Below are positions 10,050-20,265 of a stretch of DNA of 64,000 nt, piece by piece (the first letter of the stretch is position 1; each line of letters begins with the position of its first letter). Location: contig NC_060214.1 of NCBI RefSeq assembly GCF_021130785.1, positions 107,606,001 through 107,670,000 on the forward strand, in the 5' to 3' direction. The notes below the pieces were generated by a model, which worked only from the letters and a program-made list of their open reading frames with translations, was not told the DNA's origin and did no database searches. A program made the translations under genes and the position numbers. The DNA is from Homalodisca vitripennis (taxonomy: Eukaryota; Arthropoda; Insecta; Hemiptera; Cicadellidae).

Positions 10050-11554
10050 GGCTGCAGTATAGTAAGCGGCCACCACCACAATCGAATCAGGCTACTAAAG
10101 TATCAATTAGAAATACCCAAACTATCGAATAAAAAAAAATTCTAATTATAGTTACAGTAACAGTCCACTAATTCAGCATCTTTGAGGATCGCAATGTGCC
10201 AGATTACCAAAAATTCCCGGATTAACCGAGCCTTGTATAAAAATAACGCTAAAAAAGTTTTAGACGTTCGGAAAAACGAATACATGTTGATTACACCTAA
10301 TTTGTAATGAGTATTTGGTTTCAATGTTTTATCTTATGTCATGATGTACTTACTGCATGTGGACACAAATACTGTACTATACCTGTAACGAATAGTAAAG
10401 GAGACATTGAAATACATTGTATTCTGAATACAATTAAACAAGAAATATTTATTGCCTATAAACAGTAGTACTGTATCCTAAAGAGGCTTACTTATGTTCA
10501 GTCTACATTGTTAAATTTTTAATTTAAAAAAGACCTAATGTCTCTGTTTTTTTAATTGGATTCTTTTTCACAAATTCATTTCGTATCATTTTAGCAAGTA
10601 CGAATTGTAGGAATTGTCGCATTCAGCAAACCTAATGAATATGTTAATATCGGCACTTGATTCACTCCACATAGGCGGTGGTATAGAATTATCATCAGTT
10701 CCATGATTCATCGTCATTTGATTCAGCATCTATATCTTGACGCTCTAACACACTTTCTATGAGCAATTCATGGGGAGGGTACGATAAGTGAACCCAGTTT
10801 TTTATATTGAAATTGGCAAATGATATTACTTACCCATAACCATCGATAAAATCAATCAATACTGATTAATTATTTTCAACAGTTAACCCTTTGAGTGCCA
10901 CGCGAAGTGGTGGAGGTCATGCAGCCAGTGCCTATCATTTGTGACAGGCCATTCCCCTCAGTGCCAAGCACTATTTTTATGTTACTGCAGTATTTTACTA
11001 AAAAATTAACATCTTCCTTAAAAATTAACATAATGAGACACTTTTTGCTTTATTATTTAGGGCAAGATACAGGCTACAAATTGGTATACATATATTTTGA
11101 CCATAAATTTAAAAAAAAATATTTATATATGTATAAACAAAAATACAAAAACAAAAAAAAAACACATTTGTTTTGTTTAAGATACAAAAAGTATTTATTT
11201 ATTTTTGTTTTATTGGTGTTATGAGCCAATTGTATGTTCCCCATGTTAGTTGGAATAAATGTACCAAGTTTCATAAAAATATATTTATATATAACTGAGT
11301 TTTGAATTTTTTTATATATTACTGCAAAATGCTGAAAACCTGCACCAACATGCACGCTTACTCTTGTTCATGTAAAATATATTTAACTAGTTTTATGAAA
11401 TTAAATTAAGGTAGATTATGCAACTGTTATTTATTTATTATGAACAGACTTAAATTAATTACTTTGGGCTTATTTCATTAGGCCTATTATACTAAATCCT
11501 TCAGATGAAATAACTGAGTGAGTGTTTTTATCTAGGCTAAGAATGAATTTTCGC

Positions 11555-11912
11555 GGTCAGATTCCGTTATATGCCCCAAACGCTTAAACTTTTTCAATGA
11601 ACTTAGAACGTTATAAAACGATGTAGTTGAGTAACAGAACTAACATTCCATCAATCAACAAGCATTTCCAGGTATTGCGATCGGTATTGTTGTCGCTGTT
11701 ATCTTATCTTCCTCGAGAATCCCGATTACGGCAGGCCGCGTGGCATCACATGATTAGCTAGTAACCAATTTTAATTCATTATAATCATACGTAAATGAAA
11801 AATTAGCGTTGGGGGCATAATGTTAGTTCTATTACTCAACTAAATCGTTTTATAACGTTCTAAGTTAATTGAAAAAAGTTTAAGCGTTGGGGGCATATAA
11901 CGGAATCTGACC
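11555..11912. mobile_element. 358-bp MITE with long TIRs and 8-bp TSD
   Basis: The ends begin GGTCAGATTCCGTTATATGC and its inverse, and the inverted repeats extend for about 95 bp on each side with few differences, so the single strand would fold into a large hairpin. The sequence ATTTTCGC is present on both sides (11547-11554 and 11914-11921), with one extra T between the right terminus and its copy. There is no coding capacity. The superfamily is uncertain: 8-bp duplications fit hAT, Merlin or P, and the termini do not decide it. Confidence 0.82.
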
Positions 11913-12269
11913 TATTTTCGCTTAGGTGCGATCTGTTCCTTTTACTCATTTCGGCAAACTATACCTTATTAAAAAATGAAATTGAACTGAAGTAATAAAA
12001 GTAGGAAACTTTTAAAACACTAATCAAAATGTCAACACAGCCACACTAGACAGCTAGCAGAAACAACTGAACGTAAACAAAACGACTGCAGCGTGACAAC
12101 AGGCGGTTCGCGCCATAGCCTTTTAGATATCAGCTATATAAAAATATTGTATACTATATATATAAACTATCACTACGTGAATTATGTCGTACATTTCTTG
12201 GACTTTAATTTGATACGTTTTACGATATCATACGTCAATATTTAGCAACAGGATGTCCAATATTGGAAA

Positions 12270-12379
12270 GGCCGATCTAGTCGGCCCTTGGCAATTTTCG
12301 TCAATACCATCGGGCCGATTAGATCGGCCCTTGGCACTATGCGGAAACGTTGCTAGGCCGATCAAATCGGCCCTTGGCA
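12270..12379. repeat. Three subterminal repeats of the piggyBac-like element
   Basis: Three 23- to 24-bp units (12270-12293, 12313-12336, 12356-12379) share a GGCCGAT/ATCGGCC-like inverted pair followed by CTTGGCA. The last merges with the terminal repeat. Spacing is about 43 bp from unit start to unit start. The arrangement suggests transposase binding sites; this is inference. Confidence 0.8.
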
Positions 12380-12506
12380 CTCAAAGGGTTAACTTAAATA
12401 ATCCATATCAACAGCTGTAAACACTTTCAAATAATACACGTAAGGTAATATTTTGATTATTAAAAAGGTCAGTCAATTTTAGAAAAATACACGACATTGC
12501 TTTGAA

Positions 12507-12621
12507 AAATGATAAGAGATGTTTTACGTGGTTTCAACATGTTGGACTCGTACCGAAGAAGCCATTATGTGAAATTTGTGGGAAAGAAACAAGTGTAACT
12601 GTGAGAGGAGCAAACATGGTT
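12507..12621 (+). pseudogene. Possible IS1595/Merlin zinc-ribbon fragment
   Basis: A plus-strand stretch reads NDKRCFTWFQHVGLVPKKP followed by LCEICGKET. The order of a short helix with WFQ, a GL pair and a CxxC knuckle resembles the N-terminal region of IS1595/ISXO2-type (Merlin) transposases, which the ORF at 14650-15594 also shows. Nothing further of such a transposase follows, so this would be the leftover 5' coding end of an internally deleted element. The match is short and could be chance. Confidence 0.35.
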
Positions 12622-14649
12622 GTCTTCAGTTTTCCTAATTTTTGTTATAATAATTTGTTTAATCACTGTAAATATTAAATTAACATTTTAATATAAAACA
12701 TACGATTGTTATTGAGGACTATACTTTTATATCGATTGATGGTCTAGGATTTAAGATACAAATATTAAGTATCGATGATTACATTCTTCGATAAAAAATA
12801 ACGGGTCCGCTTATCGTACCCTACCCCAATTCATAATTAATTTCTTCTAAAATAGGCTCTATATTAACATCTATCCAATCCAAAACTTCCTCTTGCAGCA
12901 AATTCCTTATTTCGTCCTGAGAACAGTTCTTTAACCAAATCCACTATTGCTCCATTATGGACTGTAACAGTGGAGTCTTCTATTTCATATGCTTTGGGCC
13001 ATAGTTTTCGCCAAGACTTCTGAAGAGTAGTTGGCTTGACTTTACTCAATGTCAAAGTGATACCAAAAATTGTCTTTTATATTGAATAATGTTAAGTTGC
13101 TTGAAAGTAAATAACCATAGTCTGTGTTGTTAAACTTTGAAGAAAAGAAGCTCTGTAATAACTTTTAAGGTTTTGTACCCTGATCCATAGGTTGGACTAG
13201 AGATATAACATTGTTGGGAGGTACGTGGAAACCTATTTCCAGAGATCAATTCTGATGTTAAGGGGTGAGGTCTGCAGTAGTCTAGCAACAACACAACTTT
13301 ATTGTTTTTAAATAAGCCATGTTTTTAAAGATTATATTTAACAGGCAGATCAAAGTTGTGAAAAAAACTAATCCTTAAATAAATCTGAACTTATCAATGC
13401 ATTGGCAACCCTGTAAACTATAGGGAAGTTTTTAATTCCTTTTAAAGGCCTAGATTTTGTTACTTTTCGATTACAAAAGGAGTTAATATGTGGTCATCAG
13501 AAACATTACCACAGAACAAAACTGTCAAATAGTCCTGGTTCTTACGTACATTTTTCATAGCTGCCAAAGTAGAGTTCGGCAGACAATGCCAAAGCAGGCC
13601 AGTTTCATCAGCAGTGTATATTTGGCAGGCTGACAAGTTATTATCTGTAACTAGACTTTCACAAATACCTTTATATTCTTCAGCATCTTCTTGGTCGAGC
13701 AATCGAAACCCCCCAGCAACATCAAGTTTACGTATGTCAAAACGATTTTTAAACTGGTGCAGTCAACCATCAGAAATCACACCAGCCATAAATTTCTGCT
13801 ATTCCTAAATCCTCATAGAACTGTTTCCCATTTCCAAGATCATGGGTCCAGTATCGAATTTTCCTTCAGACCTTTTAGCACAAAATCACTTGTACAACAT
13901 TTTATCCAGCTCATCTAGATTAGGGTTTATATTAAAGTTTGTCGAGACTAAATGTCTTTTATACTTGTGGTTTGAGAAGCAAATTTTAGAAGTTAGTCTT
14001 CATTTTATTTATGTCTTAAACAGTGGAAGAACCTGTATGATAATCTTCCATTAATTTATTCTTATTCTTATTCTCATCTGTTTCTAAACGTTTTATGATG
14101 TCAAGCTTTCGCTGAATAGTATGAGTAACATGCTTACGTTTTTTCACTAAAGCTCAATCACATGAGCCTTCGTAAGATTAACTAACTTTGGTATTACTAG
14201 TAACTTATTTATGATAACCTAATGTAACTTATTCACCGCAGCGCGCTGTATAATAGTGGCCTCCATATAATCGCAAATTATATGGTATTTGAGTAATGGC
14301 CACCAATACAATGGCGATGTACATGTGTTATTTGTGATACAGCTGTCAGACACATTTATCCATCAGAATAGTAAAAAGTAACTAAATGTTACACTGTTTT
14401 GTTTGTTATATTTTATAAATTCACATATAGCCTATACATTTTTTTATTCATCAATGTTATATTTTTAAATATAAAAACAGGGAAACTATACAGTAATTTG
14501 AAATAACTATAACGCAATTCAGTTAGATTTTTTTTGTTTTGGTAGTTTACATAATCATGAATATTGATGAAACCATTGATGGTGGCCACTTATTATACTG
14601 CAGCCGAGGATCAAGTTACTATATAATGTTACTCTAGGCTTACCTGATT

Positions 14650-15594
14650 TCATCCCGATGTTGATGGTGTGTATACTTTAACAATATCACTCAAGAACTG
14701 AAGGTAGCCATCTTGTGCTTCATTTAATATCCGTCTATACATGAATTCTCCAATGAAACCATCAAACAAAGCTTTACTTCGCTTAGCTGCAGGAAATTGC
14801 CTCTTTATCATTGTCCAAATTCCTTCTGCTGTGTTTCCCACCCCACCATTTTCCATATCTCTGAAAGTTAGTTCATGATGCACAGTAAGATGTGAATAAA
14901 CCTCTTGCTCAATTTTGGTATCCTTCCAGATATCACTGTAAATAACTGTGCCAGGCAAAACATGGCGTTTCAAAACATTCAAGATGGTTTTTGGTGTTTT
15001 ATCCATAACATTAGCTAAAAAGCAATTTGTGCTGTCTCGCTCAAGTCCACAGAAGACCCATTGACTTACCACTTTGTGATTGTCACCATGACTACGTTTC
15101 CAGAACTTGCTTTCATAGAGTTCAATCTTAATTCCATGTCCTCCGACTGAACTGTTGCGGCTTAAAAGAATGTCAACACACGTACCTTTACAAAAGTTAT
15201 ACCAATCAAGTATTATACGAGCTGAAGAAGTTTGCATTTCATATTGCACAGTCCTATGAGGATATTCTCTGTACCAGTAATAGGACAGAAGTAGAACATC
15301 TTGAATTGAAAAACTTGAATTTTCAAACCATGTGCCTCTCCTGATTGAACGTTTGGTTGTATGTTTAACACCATCCCAACCTTGACATTTCCAGATTAAT
15401 TCCTCACGAACGGAAGTTTCTTCTGTTAAAGTCATTAACTTTTTACAAGTAGGACATTCATATTGAGAAGCAATTAATTTTTTATCTTGAAGCCACTGTG
15501 CGAACTCATGTTTAGGTTTATGACAAATATCAAATACCATAAAAATTGTTGTAGGATGAACGCCCTGGAATCTGCTGTGACTCCAAAAAGTCAT
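14650..15594 (-). CDS. Merlin/IS1595 (ISXO2-like) transposase
   Basis: A 314-residue open frame with the features of Merlin-superfamily transposases, which cut and paste DNA with a DD(E/N) core related to bacterial IS1595. An N-terminal zinc-ribbon-like region has CPTC at 47-50 and WKC at 68-70. The core has IELYESKFWKRS (157-168), QWVFCGLERDS (178-188), PGTVIYSDIW (214-223) and NTAEGIWTMIKR (254-265). D221 and E257 fit the second and third catalytic positions. The first, normally Asp in an EIDESKF-type motif, is Tyr here (Y160), so the enzyme should be inactive. The frame is otherwise undamaged, which could mean very recent inactivation or retention as a host protein. Termini of the parent element were not identified. 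Confidence 0.82.
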   Translation of the reverse strand: MTFWSHSRFQGVHPTTIFMVFDICHKPKHEFAQWLQDKKLIASQYECPTCKKLMTLTEETSVREELIWKCQGWDGVKHTTKRSIRRGTWFENSSFSIQDVLLLSYYWYREYPHRTVQYEMQTSSARIILDWYNFCKGTCVDILLSRNSSVGGHGIKIELYESKFWKRSHGDNHKVVSQWVFCGLERDSTNCFLANVMDKTPKTILNVLKRHVLPGTVIYSDIWKDTKIEQEVYSHLTVHHELTFRDMENGGVGNTAEGIWTMIKRQFPAAKRSKALFDGFIGEFMYRRILNEAQDGYLQFLSDIVKVYTPSTSG

Positions 15595-16790
15595 TTTCAG
15601 TAGTTTGCATCCGTAATAAATAAAATAACCTTCTAAAAATTCACTGATAACACGCTAAGAATAAACATAGGTTAGAAATTAAATCATTGCGCGACGTATA
15701 TGCTAGGCTTACAAAACGGATCGGAAACATGCCATTTAAATAAACGATAATTTTATTTTGCTGTCTAGAGTAAGGTAAGGAGGAGCTCTATCTGTTTTTT
15801 TTTTATTTCAAAGAAAGGTGTGTACGTAAATTTACAATTTCGTATTAAACCGTTATGATATTGACCGTTATTATGATATGTCATATTATGATGTGATATA
15901 AACCGATTTGAATTATTGGGTTGTTGATATAGAATCCAACTTCCTTTCTTGAAAACAAGATTGTATGGAAGCATCTTCTCTCAATAGTATCTTATAATAT
16001 CGGTAAAATTTTGCTGACTTTTCCTTCCAGTGTTTTATATCTGCTCGTGGACCATCGTCACATTTTAAATCCAAACTGTGATTAATACTTTCAACTGCGT
16101 TCGAAAACAAAAGTATTTCGACGAAAAGCTGGATGTTCTACGTACTCATATAAAGGTACAGGTCCTGATAGCTGTTTTTATTTTTCCGGTTAATTGTGTC
16201 CTGGATGTAGATTTGTTTCCTGATAGACTGTAATACATATTTGTTGTGCTAATCCTAATAAAATGCAAAACTAAATGCCCACTATCAGCCAGTCAGTGTT
16301 TGGTGAAAGCCTTTTAAATACTTGTACTTGACCAACTGTATGTATACTCCCAACAACCTCGTTATCTATAACAACTGCATTACTACAACATTACCAAGAA
16401 ACCTAATAGTGAGCAATAATTACGAATATATTGAATTTTTGCCAAGGCATTTAATGGCATAAAATAATATAATTTCCTATTTAAGCATTCGAATGGTGTC
16501 ATTGAACGCCTTTTTGAATGGTTTTGTTCTATATTATCAGAAAACATCTATACGCCAGAAAACTTATGGTCAAATAGGGCTGAGGCAGATCCTTTCATAG
16601 TCGTAGCAAGATTGGTCGTTAGGTCACGTTTCAATTGAGTCCTTTCTTTTTGACGAATTTTAAAATTATACAGCCCATACTATTCCACTAACGTCAAGTT
16701 TATCGGAGTTGCCTGCACTGTCATCTTCATTCATAAAAGTCTACGGGTAATTCAAAGGTCGGGAAGGCATAGAGCCAAGACCCATTGGAT
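15595..16790. other. Unassigned; a small minus-strand open frame
   Basis: On the minus strand an open stretch at 15913-16110 (SINHSLDLKCDDGPRADIKH, then a Lys/Tyr-rich part), with a coding-like lead-in near 16111-16180 in another frame, looks like protein-coding debris. I do not recognise the family. Nothing else was identified. Confidence 0.3.
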
Positions 16791-16793
16791 GCT

Positions 16794-17400
16794 CTAGATT
16801 TCAGTATTCAGGTAAAGGTGACAGGGTAACCAGATGACAGAGTAATATTTGAGATTTGGGCGTACTAGGGTACAGTAGAGAAGTGTAAGAGACTGGATGT
16901 CATCAAGGCAAAATGAGAGTCTATAAACAAGAGCCACTGTCCAAACAGCCCCATTGCACATGTTGCGAACTTCCATATCCCAAGTAAGAGATGAAGTAAA
17001 GATCACTCCAAGATCTTTAACAGAGGAATTTCTGGAAATTTCCCTGTCCCTATTGTAGTGGAGTAATTTTCGATGGAAGGTTATTACAACACACTTATCG
17101 ACATTTAGGGCCATACTATTATACTTGTATCACTCGATCACAGAATTAGGTCTTCTTGAACCTCCATCCAAGTACATCCTGATATTGGTATTTTTGTAGA
17201 TTTTCAAGTTATCAGCAAAGAGTAGGGTAGCGTTGTTTAGTTGAACTCTTATATAGTTGGCATACATATTGAACATTGAACACCGTTGGTTCTAAATGGG
17301 AGCCCTGAGGAACCCTAGAACTGGACAAAATTGTTTGGCATAGGGCCGATCGGAACCGCACTAGATGTCTTCTACTCTGGAGATAAATGATATTGTTGAC
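16794..17400 (-). pseudogene. LINE reverse transcriptase remnant
   Basis: The 16794-17114 frame reads MALNVDKCVVITFHRK, VKDLGVIFTSSLTWDMEV and CTLVRPNLKYYSVIWLP, matching the RT C-terminal region of jockey-group LINEs. Upstream (17115-17340) other frames give a VPQGS block and LFADNLKIY, a variant of FADDxKIY in which the second catalytic Asp is Asn. Stops and frameshifts make it non-functional. Both the 5' and 3' parts of the element are missing. Confidence 0.75.
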
Positions 17401-17529
17401 CTTGAAATTTATCTGGTTAGGGACCAGCTCTTGAGGCTTTTTTCCTAGATGGATAAAATGGCAATATTCCTATAGTTCCATGTCTCCCATGCAACCCCTT
17501 TTGTGAATGGGACGATATGGTTGTTCATC

Positions 17530-17958
17530 GAACAACTACCTTTAGCAAACCTTTTACAGTTTCTGCCTGTCGATTGTGGAATGCTTTACCTGTGAACATC
17601 AGAGCCATCGATAAGCGCGCTCGCTTTGGGGCGGAGGTCAGGGGGACCTTGATGCTGGGGGCTCAGTGGGTGTAGCGGTTGGCGGCTTTGGTGTGCGGTA
17701 CTTAGGGCAATTGCATGCAAGTTGAATGAATGCGAGTGTGTGTCTTGTGATATTATTATAAATTTTTATATAGTTTCATTAATTATTGATGATTGTTTTT
17801 ATTTTAAGATTCATTTAATACGTAATGAAAATAAATAGACTAAGTTTTAGTTATAAATGTATACATATATATGTTAGTTTAATTTGTATGAGGTTAAGTG
17901 GTAGAGAGGACTTTATAGTCCTAATTTCGCCTCTAATAAAGTCATTTTTCATTTCATT
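17530..17958 (+). pseudogene. LINE 3' end fragment with CATTT-type tail
   Basis: A short plus-strand stretch reads CRLWNALPVNIRAI, the conserved end of many LINE ORF2 proteins (xLWNxLPxxIR). It is followed by about 330 bp of 3' UTR-like sequence containing AATAAAGTCATTTT and a repeated CATTT tail. This is a heavily 5'-truncated insertion in the opposite orientation to the RT remnant at 16794-17400. Confidence 0.55.
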
Positions 17959-17969
17959 TCATATGGCTG

Positions 17970-18120
17970 ATTTTTAAAGAAAAACGCCTCCTGATAAAAA
18001 TCTGTTGAATAGATACGTAGGCGGTGTAACAAGAAGGTCGGCACTATATTTTACGACAGCTGGTGTGATACAATCAGGTCCGGGCCCTTGCTGATGAAAG
18101 GTAAGAAGAGTTCTATAAAC
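17970..18120 (-). pseudogene. LINE RT finger-domain fragment
   Basis: The minus-strand frame reads GPGPDCITPAVVKYSADLL followed by a LFNRFLSGGVFL segment, matching the conserved start of the LINE reverse transcriptase (GPDxIxxxxLKxCA...LFNxSLxxGxFP). About 50 codons survive, with nothing on either side from the same protein. Confidence 0.65.
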
Positions 18121-18179
18121 ATTGTTCCGAGTTAGTGAAAAATACAGGAGGCCTCGGAAGCGTGCCCCTCCCAAACTCG

Positions 18180-20195
18180 GAGCAAATCATAAAAAAAAAC
18201 AATCACATGCCACTAGTGGGAAGAGACAAAAACGAGACAAGATTTCGAGTACAAGAAATATAATTAGTAGGTGGCAAACATTTCCATGCAAAATACAATT
18301 ATGCAGCACCACGGTGCACCGCGTAACTTAAAAACTAAATAACAACAATAAATATAATTCCAATAATGACAATAACATAATAAATAAATAATATAATAAT
18401 AACACAATAAATAGAAATTTGGTCTATAAATAACATATATCAGGTACGGCAGTAGCAAAATTTTAACTGGTAATTTTTATGAACTGAGGGGAGGAAAAAG
18501 GTTGTAGAATTTCTAGGCCCACTATTTTTGAAAAGTAATTTTGTTTCAAGTTTGTAGCCGAAATTTAAAAAAAATATATTTAAAGCCAATTTTCGAAGGA
18601 GGCGGGGGCTTAGTTGCCTCCACGAATCCGAATTAAAGATGAAATCCTCCCCTTCAGGTCATGTAACTAACTAAATAAATACTGGCTAGGTACTGGCCCT
18701 CCTCCAGATCTAACATCTGGCAGCGCTCCCTGCACCCCAGTCCTCGCAAGTTCAGTATAAGAAGTAAAAAAACACATTTTTAATCCAACCTTGTTCCAGA
18801 AGAAATGAATGGGAGCACTACACTCCGGTTGGATGCCGGTCCAATAGCGCTGGCAGGGCGCGGGCATTCAATTTTTCAGTTGTTCGGGCAGACTCGCCGC
18901 ACCAGTCCCGCTGACGGCACTCACGGGGACCCTATAGAATCCCAACATAACCAGTAGATATTCAGAACAACTTTACTACAACCCGAGAAATAATAAAAAC
19001 TTAATTATGTTTGCCACAAAGTATAATAAAATATTTAAATTTAACAATTAAAAAAAATAACAATCTGTAACTAACAGTACCTTTTAAGTATCAGAAGACT
19101 ATTTCCCAAAAATACCTCAAGACACCAAGTATTAAAAGATACACTACTTGGTGACAATATTAAATATTACAAACAAAACAAATTTTCAAATATATAAACA
19201 TTTACTTATAGGCTAGAACAGCCATACTAAATGATTAAGCGTGATAACAATTACTTGTAACTATAATTCGCTGGATTTTAATCATTCTATTATAATATTA
19301 TAATAATTTACATTTTGCTATTAAATATTAATTGTAAGGTAGGCATAATAATAATTATATAATTTACAAATAATAACAATACATTATTTCCCTTTTAACA
19401 ATAATTAAATTCTAATCAGTTCACGCTACTATAAAGGCAATAATTAAATAATAAAATTGAAATCATGGATGTTGCCACCCAAATATGCACGCAACACAAA
19501 ACACGAGGTAACAAAAATTTGCAAAGTCTGTACCGTCTCGCTTACACTAAATAAAAACAAGGTGTGTACACGGAAAAAATAATTTCCGTTCGCCGAACGG
19601 ATCAGTTAGAAAGCACAAGAGCGAAAGATAAAAAACTAAACTAGCAAGTAAATAAATTAACAAATTTTAGAACGTACGAAAGACAGGAACGAACACTTTG
19701 CGACACGAACACGTACACGAGGAACACAAGTTACAAAATAAATATATATATAAATTACTTATAACTAATCTACGATAATATATGTCTGGGTGGGAGAGAA
19801 AAACCGCCAACTAAATAAGTTAAGAGAGTGAAAAAGACAATTACCTGCCGAAAGTCGGTGAATTAGCCAGCCATGGAGAAACGGGAAGAACAGAGAACAG
19901 CCAGAACACAGTAAGCTTCTCCGAACGTGTCTGACCGCTCCGAACAGTAGCCAGAGCCAGTGCCGGTGCCGGTGAACAGCTGGTCGGTAAACTAGTCAAG
20001 GTCAACCAGCTGACCTCAACCAGGCAGAAAATCAATACTCTGACGGAGTGACTCCCCCACCGACTGACAAGAGTGGCCGAGGTGGGCAAAATAAAAGGCA
20101 AAAATAAATTGTCCAAACTGAGCCCCGGCTCAACATCATCTGCTTCGATATGACAAGTGGATAAAACGTCGGTTATGTATTATATACAGCTTTTA

Positions 20196-20200
<5 letters not shown>
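18180..20200. other. No gene recognised; two GC-richer islands
   Basis: Mostly AT-rich. Islands of higher GC lie at about 18600-18960 and 19840-20115. On the minus strand the second island ends in CGGCAG|GTAATT, a fair splice donor, and could be a noncoding first exon or part of a solo LTR whose other end is near 18950. No matching termini or duplication could be fixed, so no element is called. Confidence 0.25.

Positions 20201-20201
<1 letters not shown>

Positions 20202-20262
<61 letters not shown>
20202..20262. repeat. (TG)n microsatellite
   Basis: About 30 uninterrupted TG dinucleotides. Confidence 0.97.

Positions 20263-20265
<3 letters not shown>

Larger units (their letters stand above)
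10887..12388. mobile_element. piggyBac-like element, TTAA-flanked, perfect 14-bp TIR
   Basis: Perfect inverted repeats CCCTTTGAGTGCCA (10887-10900) and TGGCACTCAAAGGG (12375-12388) are flanked by TTAA at 10883-10886 and 12389-12392. The length is 1502 bp including a nested 358-bp MITE. No transposase coding was found, so it is non-autonomous. The right subterminal region has three copies of a GGCCGAT...ATCGGCCCTTGGCA unit. A degenerate relative lies at 48631-49510. Confidence 0.85.
10772..12826. mobile_element. Merlin-like MITE inserted in Tigger (8-bp TSD CAATTCAT)
   Basis: Terminal inverted repeats begin GGGGAGGGTACGATAAG on the left and GGGTAGGGTACGATAAG on the right (minus-strand reading); about 24 bp match with three differences. 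The element is flanked by the 8-bp duplication CAATTCAT at 10764-10771 and 12827-12834. Removing it and one copy of the duplication rejoins the Tigger coding frame. Without the nested piggyBac-like insertion it would be about 550 bp. An 8-bp duplication fits Merlin, hAT or P elements. Merlin is preferred because a zinc-ribbon remnant like that of IS1595-type transposases lies inside (12507-12621) and a Merlin-type transposase lies nearby (14650-15594). The superfamily call is tentative. Confidence 0.7.
10695..14140 (-). pseudogene. Tigger/pogo (DDE_1) transposase, broken and interrupted
   Basis: The N-terminal helix-turn-helix starts near 14138 with KKRKHVTHTIQRKLDIIKRL, followed by GSSTV and DINKMK with an internal stop (13920-14010). 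The second DNA-binding half has a TGA where a Trp is expected, before LHQFKNRFDI (about 13770). The catalytic core piece at 13460-13702 contains IYTADETGLLWHCLP and DYLTVLFCGN, the first Asp block of the DDE_1 family. The C-terminal piece (12864-13055, extending to 12835) reads into LDWIDVNIEPILEEINYEL. It resumes at 10771 with LIESVLERQDIDAESNDDES and a TGA at 10695-10697. The reading frame is restored exactly across the 8-bp duplication flanking the inserted element. The gene is dead through stops and frameshifts. Confidence 0.8.
10050..14605 (-). mobile_element. Tigger/pogo-type DNA transposon, interrupted
   Basis: The left terminus is GGCTG followed by CAGTATAGTAAGCGGCCACC (10055-10074). 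The right terminus reads on the minus strand as GGCTG followed by CAGTATAATAAGTGGCCACC (14600-14581), so a 25-bp inverted repeat differs at two positions. Between them lie remnants of a CENP-B/Tigger-type transposase on the minus strand in the correct order. A Merlin-like element (10772-12826) interrupts it. No clean TA duplication was seen at the ends. A third, partial terminus-like sequence (TGTATAATAGTGGCC) at about 14246 hints at a subterminal repeat or at a separate MITE spanning 14246-14605. Confidence 0.68.
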
